NCBI RefSeq assembly: GCF_016862995.1
Contig: NZ_BOOA01000024.1
Coordinates: 47,220-111,219 of the forward strand
Source of the DNA: Acrocarpospora phusangensis
GTDB taxonomy: Bacteria; Actinomycetota; Actinomycetes; Streptosporangiales; Streptosporangiaceae
Direction of reading: 5' to 3'
Length of the DNA stretch: 64,000 bases
Shown: piece after piece, positions 25,691 to 34,213 of the stretch
How the letters are laid out: every line of letters starts with the position of its first letter
Position numbering within the stretch: position 1 is the first letter of the stretch
The notes under the pieces: model-generated
Told to the model about the DNA's origin: nothing
Databases searched by the model: none
Seen by the model: only the letters and a program-made list of their open reading frames with translations
Translations under genes and position numbers: made by a program

Positions 25691-26277
25691 CCGAATTCCG
25701 GGAACCCTTGGATTCCCCGCTGGGCGAGCAGGGCGCCGAGCTTGCGCAGGCATCGGGCCCGGTTGGGGCCGATGCTGCCCACGGCGATGCCGAGGCCCTC
25801 GGCGATCTCGCGGTAGGAGGGCCGGGGCGAGGCGATCAGGATGCGCAGCAGGCGCTGGCAGCCCTCGGCGAGTTCCTGGAAGGCGCTCCACAGCAGTTCG
25901 GCGCGGTCGAGGTCGGCGGCGGCCTCCTCCGCCTCGATCATGACGCTCTCCGGCGTCTCCTCGGTGACCTCCAGGGAGACGAACTCCAGGTCGCCGAAGG
26001 ACGACGTCCTGCGGTTCTGCTTGAGCACCAGCAGGGCCTCGTTGCGGGTGGCCCGCGCGAGCCAGGCGCCGACCTTCGCGGGTTCCCGCAGCCGGGTGAG
26101 GTTCTCCGCCAGCCTCAGCCAGATCGTCTGGCAGACGTCGTGGGCGTCATCGTGGGTGAGGTAGGCGCGCGCCACCGCCCAGACGAGCCCGCTGTGCTGC
26201 TGGTAGAGCTCCTTCCAGGCCGCGGCGTCCCCGCTCGCGGCCGCCCTGACCAGGTTCGCGACGCCGTCATCGTCCAC
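25687..26277 (-). CDS. ECF-type sigma-70 factor
   Basis: 196 residues from GTG 26277, preceded by AAGGACGACA; a TTG 11 codons earlier lacks a site. Region 2: WKELYQQHSGLVWAVARAYLTHDDAHDVCQTIWLRL and KVGAWLARATRNEALLVLKQNRR. Region 4: ELAEGCQRLLRILIASPRPSYREIAEGLGIAVGSIGPNRARCLRKL. No anti-sigma is recognisable. Transcribed towards the small coupled gene and away from the subtilase gene, 73 bp downstream of the latter's stop. Part of the sigma–subtilase–CHAT module. Confidence 0.9.
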   Translation of the reverse strand: MDDDGVANLVRAAASGDAAAWKELYQQHSGLVWAVARAYLTHDDAHDVCQTIWLRLAENLTRLREPAKVGAWLARATRNEALLVLKQNRRTSSFGDLEFVSLEVTEETPESVMIEAEEAAADLDRAELLWSAFQELAEGCQRLLRILIASPRPSYREIAEGLGIAVGSIGPNRARCLRKLGALLAQRGIQGFPEFG

Positions 26278-26350
26278 TGTCGTCCTTCCCGGAGGGAGGC
26301 GGGTAGTCAATGATATGACGCCGTACGGGCCTCGATCGGAGCCCTTTCGA

Positions 26351-27724
26351 TCAGAGCCACAGACCGCTGAGGTCCGGGATCGCGAGCCGCCCCTGGAGCA
26401 GGTCCTTTGCGGCCTCCCGTGACTTCTTGCCAGTTCTGGTCATGTACGCCGCGATGAGGCCGGTCACGATCGGTGTCGCGAAGGACGTCCCGCTCCACTG
26501 CGCCAGCGCGTCGGGGAGGTCGAGCTTCTCGCCCTTGGAGATCGGGGCCACGCAGGGGCAGCCCAGGTACGAGGGATTGTGGGGGTGGAATCGGCAGGTC
26601 GTGCGGGCGTCGTAGTCGTAGGAGTAGGTTCCTTCGATGAAGGCGTTGACCATTCGCTCGCCGGGCGCGTACACCGACACCCAGTCGCCGTAGTTGCTGA
26701 AGCAGGCCCTGCCCCGGCCGTCCGCGCGCAGCGCGCCGACCGACACCACCATGTCCGGGATCGACTCCGCCAGCGCGGCCGGCCAGAACGGCTCGTCCTT
26801 TCCGTCGTTCCCGGCCGCGGCGACCAGGAGAGTGTCGGGGTGATCCGCCAGGTCGCGGCGGAAGTCGGAGAAGCCGAGAAGAGGCTTGTCGTGATCGGTG
26901 CTGGTGCCGGCGGGGAGGCAGATGATGTCCGGCCACCCCATGGCCTTGAGTGTCCGCATGATCACAAGGCACACCTGATCCTCCAGTCCCGCGCCGATGA
27001 TCTTCATCGCGTCGGAGACATACACCGTGGTTGCGGGCGCCACGCACCGCAGCACACCTGCGACGAATGTGCCGTGGCCGGCGTGGGGCAGGATCGAGCC
27101 GTCGTCGACGTCGAGTTCCGCGCCCGGTTTGAGAACGTCCCCGTCCACCTTGGGAATGGGCCGGGGACCGTTGATCTCCGCCAGCCAGGAGTGCCTGTCG
27201 TAGCCGTCGACCAGACCCGTGTCGAAGACCACGACCTTGACGCCGCGTCCATGGGGGAGCGCCGAGAGCGGAGGGTTGAGCGGTCCGATGCGCGGCACCG
27301 GTTCGTCGGCCGAGCACAGGTTGCCGGTGGCGACCGAGATGAAGTGCACCGGTGTGGCCTCGATGTCCTCTTCTCTGTTGAGAAGTTCGATGACGTGGTA
27401 GATGTCTCGTCTGCCGATGAAGAGCCGGCGGACCGAGATCAGGTCCCGGTCCTCGTCCGGCAGCAAGGCGACGTGAACCGGCTCGCTCGCGTCGTCGCGC
27501 CTGATGACGCGGATGGCCCGGTCCACGTTGTCCCGGTGCACGAGAACGTGCTCCGAGAGATACGCGTAGGCCGCCGGAATCCGCCCGAGGCCGGGATCGT
27601 CCGCGCCCTTCGGTCCCGCCAGCGCGCAGCTGTCGCCGGGCAGGGCGTTCAGGGCCTTCGCGGCCACGTTCAGATCGTTGAGCTGCTGCCAGAACCGGGT
27701 GTCCGCAGTGTCGTGTGAGCGCAT
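26351..27724 (-). CDS. Intracellular S8 subtilisin-like serine protease
   Basis: 457 residues, GAGGAGG ribosome site before ATG 27724. No signal peptide. An N-terminal domain of ~155 residues with no known motif precedes the catalytic domain: Asp168 (VVVFDTG), His217 (HAGHGTFVAG), Asn306 (AAAGNDG) and Ser414 (SGTSFATP) are all present. Likely cytoplasmic and active. It is divergent from the TPR-CHAT gene (103-bp shared promoter region) and upstream of the sigma factor. It may process the CHAT protein, the sigma regulator or itself; the sequence does not say which. Confidence 0.9.
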   Translation of the reverse strand: MRSHDTADTRFWQQLNDLNVAAKALNALPGDSCALAGPKGADDPGLGRIPAAYAYLSEHVLVHRDNVDRAIRVIRRDDASEPVHVALLPDEDRDLISVRRLFIGRRDIYHVIELLNREEDIEATPVHFISVATGNLCSADEPVPRIGPLNPPLSALPHGRGVKVVVFDTGLVDGYDRHSWLAEINGPRPIPKVDGDVLKPGAELDVDDGSILPHAGHGTFVAGVLRCVAPATTVYVSDAMKIIGAGLEDQVCLVIMRTLKAMGWPDIICLPAGTSTDHDKPLLGFSDFRRDLADHPDTLLVAAAGNDGKDEPFWPAALAESIPDMVVSVGALRADGRGRACFSNYGDWVSVYAPGERMVNAFIEGTYSYDYDARTTCRFHPHNPSYLGCPCVAPISKGEKLDLPDALAQWSGTSFATPIVTGLIAAYMTRTGKKSREAAKDLLQGRLAIPDLSGLWL

Positions 27725-27827
27725 CGCCGATCCTCCTCGAGTGAGACGCTGGTCACACTTTGATGAGAAATTTCGCCCACGTTTGATACACGTGGACGCC
27801 CGATGGCCCCCGATCTAGGATCGATCC

Positions 27828-30434
27828 ATGTCTGGGGGAACGGCGAAGGATCGCCCCGCTTCCCGGGTCCCGGACGATCCGCATGACGTGCTGGCCTTGG
27901 TCTTCGCCCGCCCCCGGGAGGCCATGGCGGTGGCGCGGGACATGCTCGCCGCCGGGCTCGGGCCGTACGAGACCTCGATCGCCCGGCAGGCGCTCGGCAT
28001 CCTCTACCGCGAGTTCGGCGACCTCGACGCGGCCCTCGGGGAACTCCGCCAGGCCGTACGGCTCGCGCGCCGGACCGGCTCGGCCGACCGGGAGGCCGAC
28101 GTGCTGGCCACCCTCGGCATCGCGCTGGTGCACCGGGGCATGGCGGCGGCCGGGCTGAAGGCCCTCGACGAGGGGGTGGCGCGTTCGGCGGGGCGTACCT
28201 GGGCGCGGGTGCTGTTCCGGCGCGGCGGCGCGCTGTGGATCCTCGGCCGCCACCAGGAGGCCCTCGACGACCTCGGGCGTTCCGCCGCCTGGCTGTTCGA
28301 GGCGGGCGACACCCTCTGGGCGGCCCGCGCGGTCAACATCCGCGGCAACGTGCACCTCGCCCTGGGCTCCATCGAGCAGGCCCGCGCCGACTTCGAGACG
28401 GCGCAGCGCGTGTTCGCCACCACCAACCAGGTCCACGACTCGGTCGGGGCCATCCAGAACCAGGGCCTGGTCGACTTCCGGTCCGGGGACCTGCCGGCCG
28501 CGCTGGCCAAGTTCGACGAGGCCGACCAGGGCTTCCGCCGGCTCGGCACGCCCATGTTCGAGCTGCCCGCCGACCGCTGCGCCGTGCTCCTGGCGGCCGG
28601 CCTGGCGCGTGACGCCCTTCAGCACGCCGATTCGGCGCTGGAACATCTCGCGCGGCTGCGCGGCCAGGCCACCCGGCGGGCCGAGCTGCTCCTGGTCGCG
28701 GCGCGGGCGGCGCTGGCCACGGGCGACGCCGCCGTGGCGCGGGAGCGCGCCCACCAGGCGCACACGCTGCTGGCGCGGCAGGGACGGCCCTGGTGGACGG
28801 CGCACGCCAAGCTGATCCTCCTCCAGGCGGACTTCGCCGGGACGGCCGCCTTGCCCTCGTTGCTGTCCGCCTCGGCGCGGCTCACGGAGCGGCTCGCCGC
28901 GCTGGGTTCGCCCGACGTGTGGCAGGCGCACCTGATCGCGGGCCGTACCGCGCTGGCCTTGGACCGCCGCGCGGTCGCGGAGCTGCACCTGTCCGCGGCC
29001 GCCCAGGCCCGCAACCGCGGCCCCGCCATGTCCCGCATCGCGGGCTGGCTCGCCGAGGCCCTGCGCGCGGAGGCGGCCCGGCAGCCCCGGCGGCTGCTCC
29101 ACGCCTGCCACCGCGGCCTCGCCCTCATCGACGCGCACCGGCTGACCCTCGGCTCGGCCGAGCTGCGCGCCCTGGCGAGCGCGCAGGGCGCCGAGTTCGC
29201 CGCCCTCGGCCAGCGGCAGTATCTGCGCTCGGGCCGCACGGGCGACCTGCTCACCTGGACGGAACGGTGGCGGGCGACCGCGCTCGCGGTCCCGGCCGTA
29301 CGGCCGCCCGACGACCGCGAGCTGCAGGCCAGGCTCACGGCGCTGCGCCAGACCGACGCGTCGCTGGCGAAGGCCCGCGCGAACGGCTCGGCCGCCGCCG
29401 CCACGCTCGACCGGGAGCGGCGGCAGCTCGAAGCCGAGATCCGCACCCGGACCCTGCGACTGCGCGGCTCCGGCCCGTACGACGGGCAGGCTCCGGACCG
29501 CCGCCGCGTCCTGAACGCTATCGGCGACACCGGCCGGCTGATCGAACTGCTGGTCGTCGACGGCGACCTGCACCTGCTCCTGTGCGGCGGAGACCGGGTG
29601 CGCCGGTACGAGATCGGGCCGGTGTCCGCCGCGCTCGCCGAGATCGAGTTCGCGCGCTCCCGGCTGCGCCGCCTCGCGTACGAGACCGTCCCGCCCGCCC
29701 ACGACCTAGCCGAGGCCGGCCGCCGGCTCGACGCCGCCATCCTCGGTCCCGCCGCCCGCCACCTCGACGGCGACCCCGTCGTGGTCGTGCCTCCCGGCAT
29801 CCTGCACGCGACCCCCTGGGGGCTGCTGCCCTCCCTGCGCCGCGGGCCGTTCAGCATCGCCCCCTCCGCCGGCTCCTGGCTCCGCGCCCGCGCCGCCCAG
29901 CCCCCCGCCGACGACGCCGTCGTCCTCGTACGCGGCCCCGGACTCCCCCACGCCGACGACGAGATCCGCTCCATCGCCGACCTGTACGGCAAAGCCACCG
30001 TCCTGGAGAACGGCTCCGCGACCGCCCCCACCGTCCTGGCCGCCCTCGAAGGCTGCGCCCTCGCCCACGTCGCCGCCCACGGCACCTTCCGCGCCGACAG
30101 TCCCCTCTTCTCCGCGCTCCACCTCGACGACGGCCCCCTCACCGTCTACGACTTCGAACGCCTCGGCCGGGCCCCGTACCGGCTGATCCTGTCAAGCTGC
30201 GACTCCGCCCAGATGGCCGCCGTGGGCGCCGACGAACTCCTCGGCCTGGCCGCCGCCCTCCTCCCCCTCGGCACCGCGGGCATCGTGGCCAGCGTCGTCC
30301 CCGTCAACGACGCCGTCGCGGCCTCGTTCATGGCCGCCCTCCACGCCCGCCTGCGCCTGGGCCGTACCCTCGCCGAAGCCCTGCACGAAAGCCGCGGCCC
30401 CGACGTGTCCTTCATCGCCATCGGCGCAGGCTGA
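27828..30434 (+). CDS. TPR-CHAT protease (caspase-like)
   Basis: 868 residues. The N-terminal two-thirds are tetratricopeptide-like helix pairs (for example ALGILYREFGDLDAALGELRQAVRLA and RGNVHLALGSIEQARADFETAQRVF). A charged coiled region near residues 490-550 leads into the C-terminal CHAT domain (~600-868) with the catalytic His751 (AHVAAHGTFR) and Cys791 (LILSSCDSA). Both are intact, so cysteine protease activity is expected. CHAT proteases act on partner proteins after a sensor signal, as in type III-E Craspase and bacterial gasdermin systems. Only a weak ribosome site is present. A partial copy of its 3' end lies at 35832. Confidence 0.9.
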   Translation: MSGGTAKDRPASRVPDDPHDVLALVFARPREAMAVARDMLAAGLGPYETSIARQALGILYREFGDLDAALGELRQAVRLARRTGSADREADVLATLGIALVHRGMAAAGLKALDEGVARSAGRTWARVLFRRGGALWILGRHQEALDDLGRSAAWLFEAGDTLWAARAVNIRGNVHLALGSIEQARADFETAQRVFATTNQVHDSVGAIQNQGLVDFRSGDLPAALAKFDEADQGFRRLGTPMFELPADRCAVLLAAGLARDALQHADSALEHLARLRGQATRRAELLLVAARAALATGDAAVARERAHQAHTLLARQGRPWWTAHAKLILLQADFAGTAALPSLLSASARLTERLAALGSPDVWQAHLIAGRTALALDRRAVAELHLSAAAQARNRGPAMSRIAGWLAEALRAEAARQPRRLLHACHRGLALIDAHRLTLGSAELRALASAQGAEFAALGQRQYLRSGRTGDLLTWTERWRATALAVPAVRPPDDRELQARLTALRQTDASLAKARANGSAAAATLDRERRQLEAEIRTRTLRLRGSGPYDGQAPDRRRVLNAIGDTGRLIELLVVDGDLHLLLCGGDRVRRYEIGPVSAALAEIEFARSRLRRLAYETVPPAHDLAEAGRRLDAAILGPAARHLDGDPVVVVPPGILHATPWGLLPSLRRGPFSIAPSAGSWLRARAAQPPADDAVVLVRGPGLPHADDEIRSIADLYGKATVLENGSATAPTVLAALEGCALAHVAAHGTFRADSPLFSALHLDDGPLTVYDFERLGRAPYRLILSSCDSAQMAAVGADELLGLAAALLPLGTAGIVASVVPVNDAVAASFMAALHARLRLGRTLAEALHESRGPDVSFIAIGAG
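30370..30434 (+). repeat. Direct repeat, left copy (3' end of the CHAT gene)
   Basis: The last 65 bp of the CHAT gene, including its stop, recur in the same orientation at 35832-35895 with scattered mismatches and a one-base gap. The pair encloses the Gfo/radical SAM/SIR2/HTH cassette. Confidence 0.75.
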
Positions 30435-30447
30435 GCCGCCGGCGCTC

Positions 30448-31929
30448 TTATCCGATATGGATGGCACTTATTTTGTAGTCGTATTTGTGTGGGTTGAATT
30501 CGCTATACTCGAGTTCCAGGATCGCCGCGAATTCTTCGGACGCCCATGGCAGACGGCCATACTCTGATGGATTGGCCAGAAGGTCTCCGCAGGCCTGGGT
30601 GCCGATCGTGTAGATGCCGCAGAAGACGTAGATAAATTTCCCCGGTGCCCAGGGATTGCGGTACCTGGCCGCCAGCGCATAGTCGCGTTTGATCGCGACT
30701 GGATCGTCCGGATCCGGTAGTGCCATCGGATCATTCGCCGTCCAGCGCCTGCCCCGCAGATCGGCGATGTACCGCTGCCCGTGTTCGTCCACTCCGAACC
30801 GATGGCCGATCGCCGAACTGAGCCCCATCGCCTGGTCGAGCACATAACGGGTGAACGCGTTCGCGAAGGGAGAGCAGATCAGGATGATGTTGGTCGCCAG
30901 GTATTCCCCCAGCTCCCTCATGGCAGCGATGTCGGCCACAATGAAGGAGCGGAGGCTCATGAGCGTGAGCGCGTTCTGCACCTGCGTGGCCGCGTGAATA
31001 TCGCAGGACGTGTGATAAACGTATCCCTCCTCTTCGTTGATCTTCGAAGAGAGGATGATCGGAACATTGTCCGAGCCGGGAAGTTTGAAAAGACGCTCGA
31101 CGTGAATCAGGTCGGACGAGGACTCCAGCAGATCCTCCAGAAAAGCCTCCAGCTTACCGGTCGCGGAATCACCGGGCCATCGGCTCAGGTCGATGGCGGT
31201 GACCCCGCGGCGTTTCAGGTCGTTCACTTCGTAGTCACTCGGGGACAGGAGCAGCGCGTAGTGCCTCGGGGTCATCTCCCCCATGGAGGCGAGGACGTGT
31301 TCATAGATGCTGTTGAAGTCAGGATCACTCAGGCTGTAGCCGACGAACAGGAAATTGAATGATGAGAGGTCGTGGCGGAGCGCCTGAGTGAGAACCGGAC
31401 GGTCGTATTCGAAGCGCGCGTACTGGGCTCGGGTCAAGACATAGCTTGAGGCAAAACCCACGGACCCGTGAATCTTCCGGACCTGCGGGGATCCCACTCG
31501 CCGCTCCATGTAACGCCGCGCCGTATCGTCATCCAGAACCAAATCGAAAGACCGGTGTGCCGCGAGCAGGGCGGTTTCGAGCAGGGTATCGAGATTGGTG
31601 GTGTAGAAGAGGTCGCAGGGCAGGCGGGCGAGCAGGGTGTGCGGCCTGGAAAACGGCACGGTGGGTCGCAGCATACGATCCACCCTGATGCACAACGATT
31701 TCATGCCGAACTCGTTCGCGTAGTACTGCGGAATCACCGGCAACAGACTCGGCGAGTAGCCCCGATCCATGTCAGGGGCGATGCCCAGGTCGGCCGCCAG
31801 TTCGGAGACCAGGGCGTTCCAGTCCGGCAGGCCGGCGGAGAGTGAGACACCCGCGCCGATGAACAGCGCGGCCCTTCGTTCCCGCAGGGCGGCGACGAGG
31901 TCGCCGGGGAGGGCGGGCGGGACAACCAT
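30448..31929 (-). CDS. SIR2-domain protein with an unassigned C-terminal domain
   Basis: 493 residues, ribosome site GGAGAAGAG before ATG 31929. SIR2_2-type NAD-binding domain at ~10-270: LFIGAGVSLSAGLPDW (GAG 25-27), TTNLD (Asn112, Asp114), IHGS (His154) and VGYSLSDPDF (195-205). The residues needed for NAD hydrolysis are present. The C-terminal ~200 residues form another domain with a recurring pattern (ILICSPFANAFTRYVLD; then DYALAARYRNPWAPGKFIYVFCGIYTIGTQACGDLL) that looks like a ligand-binding or regulatory unit. The layout matches NADase effectors of anti-phage systems. Last gene of the Gfo–radical SAM–SIR2 operon. GC content is lower than in its neighbours. Confidence 0.85.
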   Translation of the reverse strand: MVVPPALPGDLVAALRERRAALFIGAGVSLSAGLPDWNALVSELAADLGIAPDMDRGYSPSLLPVIPQYYANEFGMKSLCIRVDRMLRPTVPFSRPHTLLARLPCDLFYTTNLDTLLETALLAAHRSFDLVLDDDTARRYMERRVGSPQVRKIHGSVGFASSYVLTRAQYARFEYDRPVLTQALRHDLSSFNFLFVGYSLSDPDFNSIYEHVLASMGEMTPRHYALLLSPSDYEVNDLKRRGVTAIDLSRWPGDSATGKLEAFLEDLLESSSDLIHVERLFKLPGSDNVPIILSSKINEEEGYVYHTSCDIHAATQVQNALTLMSLRSFIVADIAAMRELGEYLATNIILICSPFANAFTRYVLDQAMGLSSAIGHRFGVDEHGQRYIADLRGRRWTANDPMALPDPDDPVAIKRDYALAARYRNPWAPGKFIYVFCGIYTIGTQACGDLLANPSEYGRLPWASEEFAAILELEYSEFNPHKYDYKISAIHIG

Positions 31930-31958
31930 ATCTCTTCTCCAGGCGTAGGGACGCGGCG

Positions 31959-32954
31959 CTAGGTACGGCTTTCCGCTTCAGCCAGGCGAGCCAGCCAGCT
32001 GGGAAACCTGTCGGGGAAACGATCGGCGAAGAACGTCGCGTAGTACTGCATGAGGTCCTGCTGTTTCAGCTCGCAGCCCATGCAGATGTCGAACGTGGGG
32101 CGCTGGTCCCGGGTAAGGGCCACGACAGATTCAATCGAGGAGTTGGCGGGGATCGTGCCAAGCACGTTGGTGAGGTTGATTTCCTGCACACACGGCAGAA
32201 TCTGGCCGTTGGCGTTCACATGGAGGAACATATACAGCTTGTGGCAGGAGTCCACGGCCAGCCCGGCGGATCCCCGGACAGCGACCGGCCGCCGGTTGTA
32301 GCCGCCCAGTGCCTGTTCCTGTTCGATCTGCCGGTCCAACTCCAGATAGCCACCACGGCGGTGCATTCCCTTGATGGCGACATGGGGGGCGCCTAGCGAG
32401 GCCCAGAACGCCCTGATGTCGTCTGCGGAGGTCTGGTCGGTTTGCACCGTGGTCAGGCTGAACGGATATCCCGAACTGTTCAGCGCCGACAGTAGCCGCT
32501 GAATGGACTGGAACTTCAGGCCGCCCATCAGCGCCTCGTAACTGGCGGGCGAATAGCCGAACACCGATATCTCCAGCAGATCCAGACCGGCGTCGAAGTA
32601 CTTGTCGAGCGAACCCTCGGTCATCCTGGAGCCATTCGTGGTGATCTTTATCACCAGATCCGGCCTGGATCGCCGGGCGACGTCGATCATGTCGACGATA
32701 CGCGGATGGAGAGTGGGCTCGCCGAAGCCCACCAGGGAGAGCATGGGAATAGGGGTGGGCAGGATGGTGTCCATGATCCCCATGTAGGTTTCCCAGCTCA
32801 TCATCCGCAGTTTGCGGGTCATGGATTCGCGGGGGCATATGGCGCACGTCGCATTGCAGGCGTTCGTCGGCTCAACATGCGCGTATACGTAGTACTTCCG
32901 GCAAAGCCTACGCAGGTAGGAAAGAGCGTCCGGTGTTCCCAGCTGATCTGACAT
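31959..32954 (-). CDS. Radical SAM protein with SPASM-like C-terminus
   Basis: 331 residues. The 4Fe-4S motif is CNATCAIC (Cys33, Cys37, Cys40), followed by a GFGEPTLHPRIVDMI strand and the SAM-binding ITTNGSRMTEG. Further cysteines (VDSCHKLYMFLHVNANGQILPCVQE and CMGCELK) mark an auxiliary cluster as in SPASM/twitch enzymes, which modify peptides or sugars. It is co-transcribed with the Gfo gene upstream and the SIR2 gene downstream (33- and 29-bp gaps). No precursor peptide was found nearby, so a small-molecule substrate, together with the oxidoreductase, is likelier. Confidence 0.88.
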   Translation of the reverse strand: MSDQLGTPDALSYLRRLCRKYYVYAHVEPTNACNATCAICPRESMTRKLRMMSWETYMGIMDTILPTPIPMLSLVGFGEPTLHPRIVDMIDVARRSRPDLVIKITTNGSRMTEGSLDKYFDAGLDLLEISVFGYSPASYEALMGGLKFQSIQRLLSALNSSGYPFSLTTVQTDQTSADDIRAFWASLGAPHVAIKGMHRRGGYLELDRQIEQEQALGGYNRRPVAVRGSAGLAVDSCHKLYMFLHVNANGQILPCVQEINLTNVLGTIPANSSIESVVALTRDQRPTFDICMGCELKQQDLMQYYATFFADRFPDRFPSWLARLAEAESRT

Positions 32955-32967
32955 CCTGCAGCACCTT

Positions 32968-33000
32968 ATGTCTTGGTCATGTCTTGGTCATGTCTTGGTC
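32968..33000. repeat. Three perfect tandem copies of an 11-bp unit
   Basis: ATGTCTTGGTC is repeated head to tail at 32968-32978, 32979-32989 and 32990-33000. The array covers the stop codon of the Gfo gene and most of the gap to the radical SAM start. Eleven is not a multiple of three, so copy-number change would alter the Gfo C-terminus. Confidence 0.92.
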
Positions 33001-34034
33001 GAGTTGTCCTTGTGATCGGGTGAGCCATTCGCGGGAACAATGCGGCTGGGCCTCACCGGCAGTCCCGCGGCCCGGTAGACGGCGTCTATGAGATGGAGAT
33101 TCCTAACCGACGTGCTGGGGGGTGTCAGATTCGGACTGACGCCCCGGATCGCCGCAACGAACGCTTTGAGCTGGTAGTAATACGTCGTCCGCTCGGACGG
33201 GTACGAGGTCGCCGTTGAGCTCAGAGCCGTGCCGGACATCCGGATCGCTCCGGAGCGGTGCCCCGCGAAGGGATTTCTGACAGTCATCCGCCCGCTGGCA
33301 CCCTCAATCTGGGCGTACCTACCGGGGGGAGCGGTCGACAACATCGACGCCGTCAGGGAGGCTCGGAGGCCGCCGGGGAAGAGCAGCTCCGCGTCCATCC
33401 TGCGATCGATCTCGGGCGCGGCCACGGCGGCGTTCGCGGTGACCGCTTGCGGGTCGCTCTTCATGATCATGTTGATCAGGGAAACGGCGTAGCAGCCGAC
33501 ATCCATCATGGCACCGCCGGCAAGCCGGAAATCCCAGCGTATGTCGTGTCTCCTGAGCAACGGAAAAGCGAAACGGACGTGCAGCTTACGGAGCGGGCCC
33601 AATTCAGAGAGGTTCGCAAGGATGTCCTCGGCCAACGGATGGTAGCGCCAATGAAATGCTTCCATCACCACCAGATCAGGATGTTTCGCCGCCTCGTCCT
33701 CGATCAGCAGAGCCTCCTCGTGGTTGGCGGCAAGAGGCTTCTCGCACAGTACGTGCTTTCCCTCGCCGAGGGCTCTCAGCAGAAACTCCGCGTGCAGCGC
33801 GTTGGGCAGTGCGATGTACACGGCATCGATGTCCGGGTCCGCCAGGAGTTCCTCATAGCCGCCGTAAACCGTGGCGATGTTGTAAAGTTCCGCGAAGAGC
33901 CGGCCGCGGCGACGATCACGCGACGCGATCGCGGTGACCTCCACATCGGAAAGCCGCCCGGCAGGATCCAGGATCCCTGCGGGAGCAATTCTGGCAGCAC
34001 CGAGGACGCCCAATCGAAGGTGTTGTCGACTCAT
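32988..34034 (-). CDS. Gfo/Idh/MocA-family NAD(P)-dependent oxidoreductase
   Basis: 348 residues. N-terminal Rossmann fold LGVLGAARIAPAGIL, DIDAVYIALPNALHAE, and the family signature HVLCEKPLAANHEEA. The C-terminal domain has AFHWRYHPLAEDIL and GGAMMDVGCYAVSLI. Members oxidise or reduce cyclitols and sugars. First gene of the operon with the radical SAM and SIR2 genes. The ribosome site is weak. Its last codons lie in the 11-bp tandem repeat. Confidence 0.88.
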   Translation of the reverse strand: MSRQHLRLGVLGAARIAPAGILDPAGRLSDVEVTAIASRDRRRGRLFAELYNIATVYGGYEELLADPDIDAVYIALPNALHAEFLLRALGEGKHVLCEKPLAANHEEALLIEDEAAKHPDLVVMEAFHWRYHPLAEDILANLSELGPLRKLHVRFAFPLLRRHDIRWDFRLAGGAMMDVGCYAVSLINMIMKSDPQAVTANAAVAAPEIDRRMDAELLFPGGLRASLTASMLSTAPPGRYAQIEGASGRMTVRNPFAGHRSGAIRMSGTALSSTATSYPSERTTYYYQLKAFVAAIRGVSPNLTPPSTSVRNLHLIDAVYRAAGLPVRPSRIVPANGSPDHKDNSTKT

Positions 34035-34213
34035 ATTTTTCTCGGATTCCGATCCATGCGATCCAGTTCCTGTCCGGCGAGCGCCTCTGACGGCGGCGTC
34101 CTCGACGGTTTGGCGGGACGAATAGGATCTTGATTATCCTGGGAGGGTCGCACCTGGAGAAGCTCCTTTTGTATCGGCGGCCGGTATGTTTTGGGTCGGA
34201 GGTGGAACGGATT

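Noticed and set aside
28793..30478. A 561-codon frame overlapping the CHAT gene
   Set aside because: Arg/Pro-rich shadow of the CHAT frame with no start signal.
31959..32954. A RiPP pathway around the radical SAM gene
   Set aside because: No short precursor-peptide ORF or leader-binding (PqqD-like) domain is seen nearby; its partner is an oxidoreductase.
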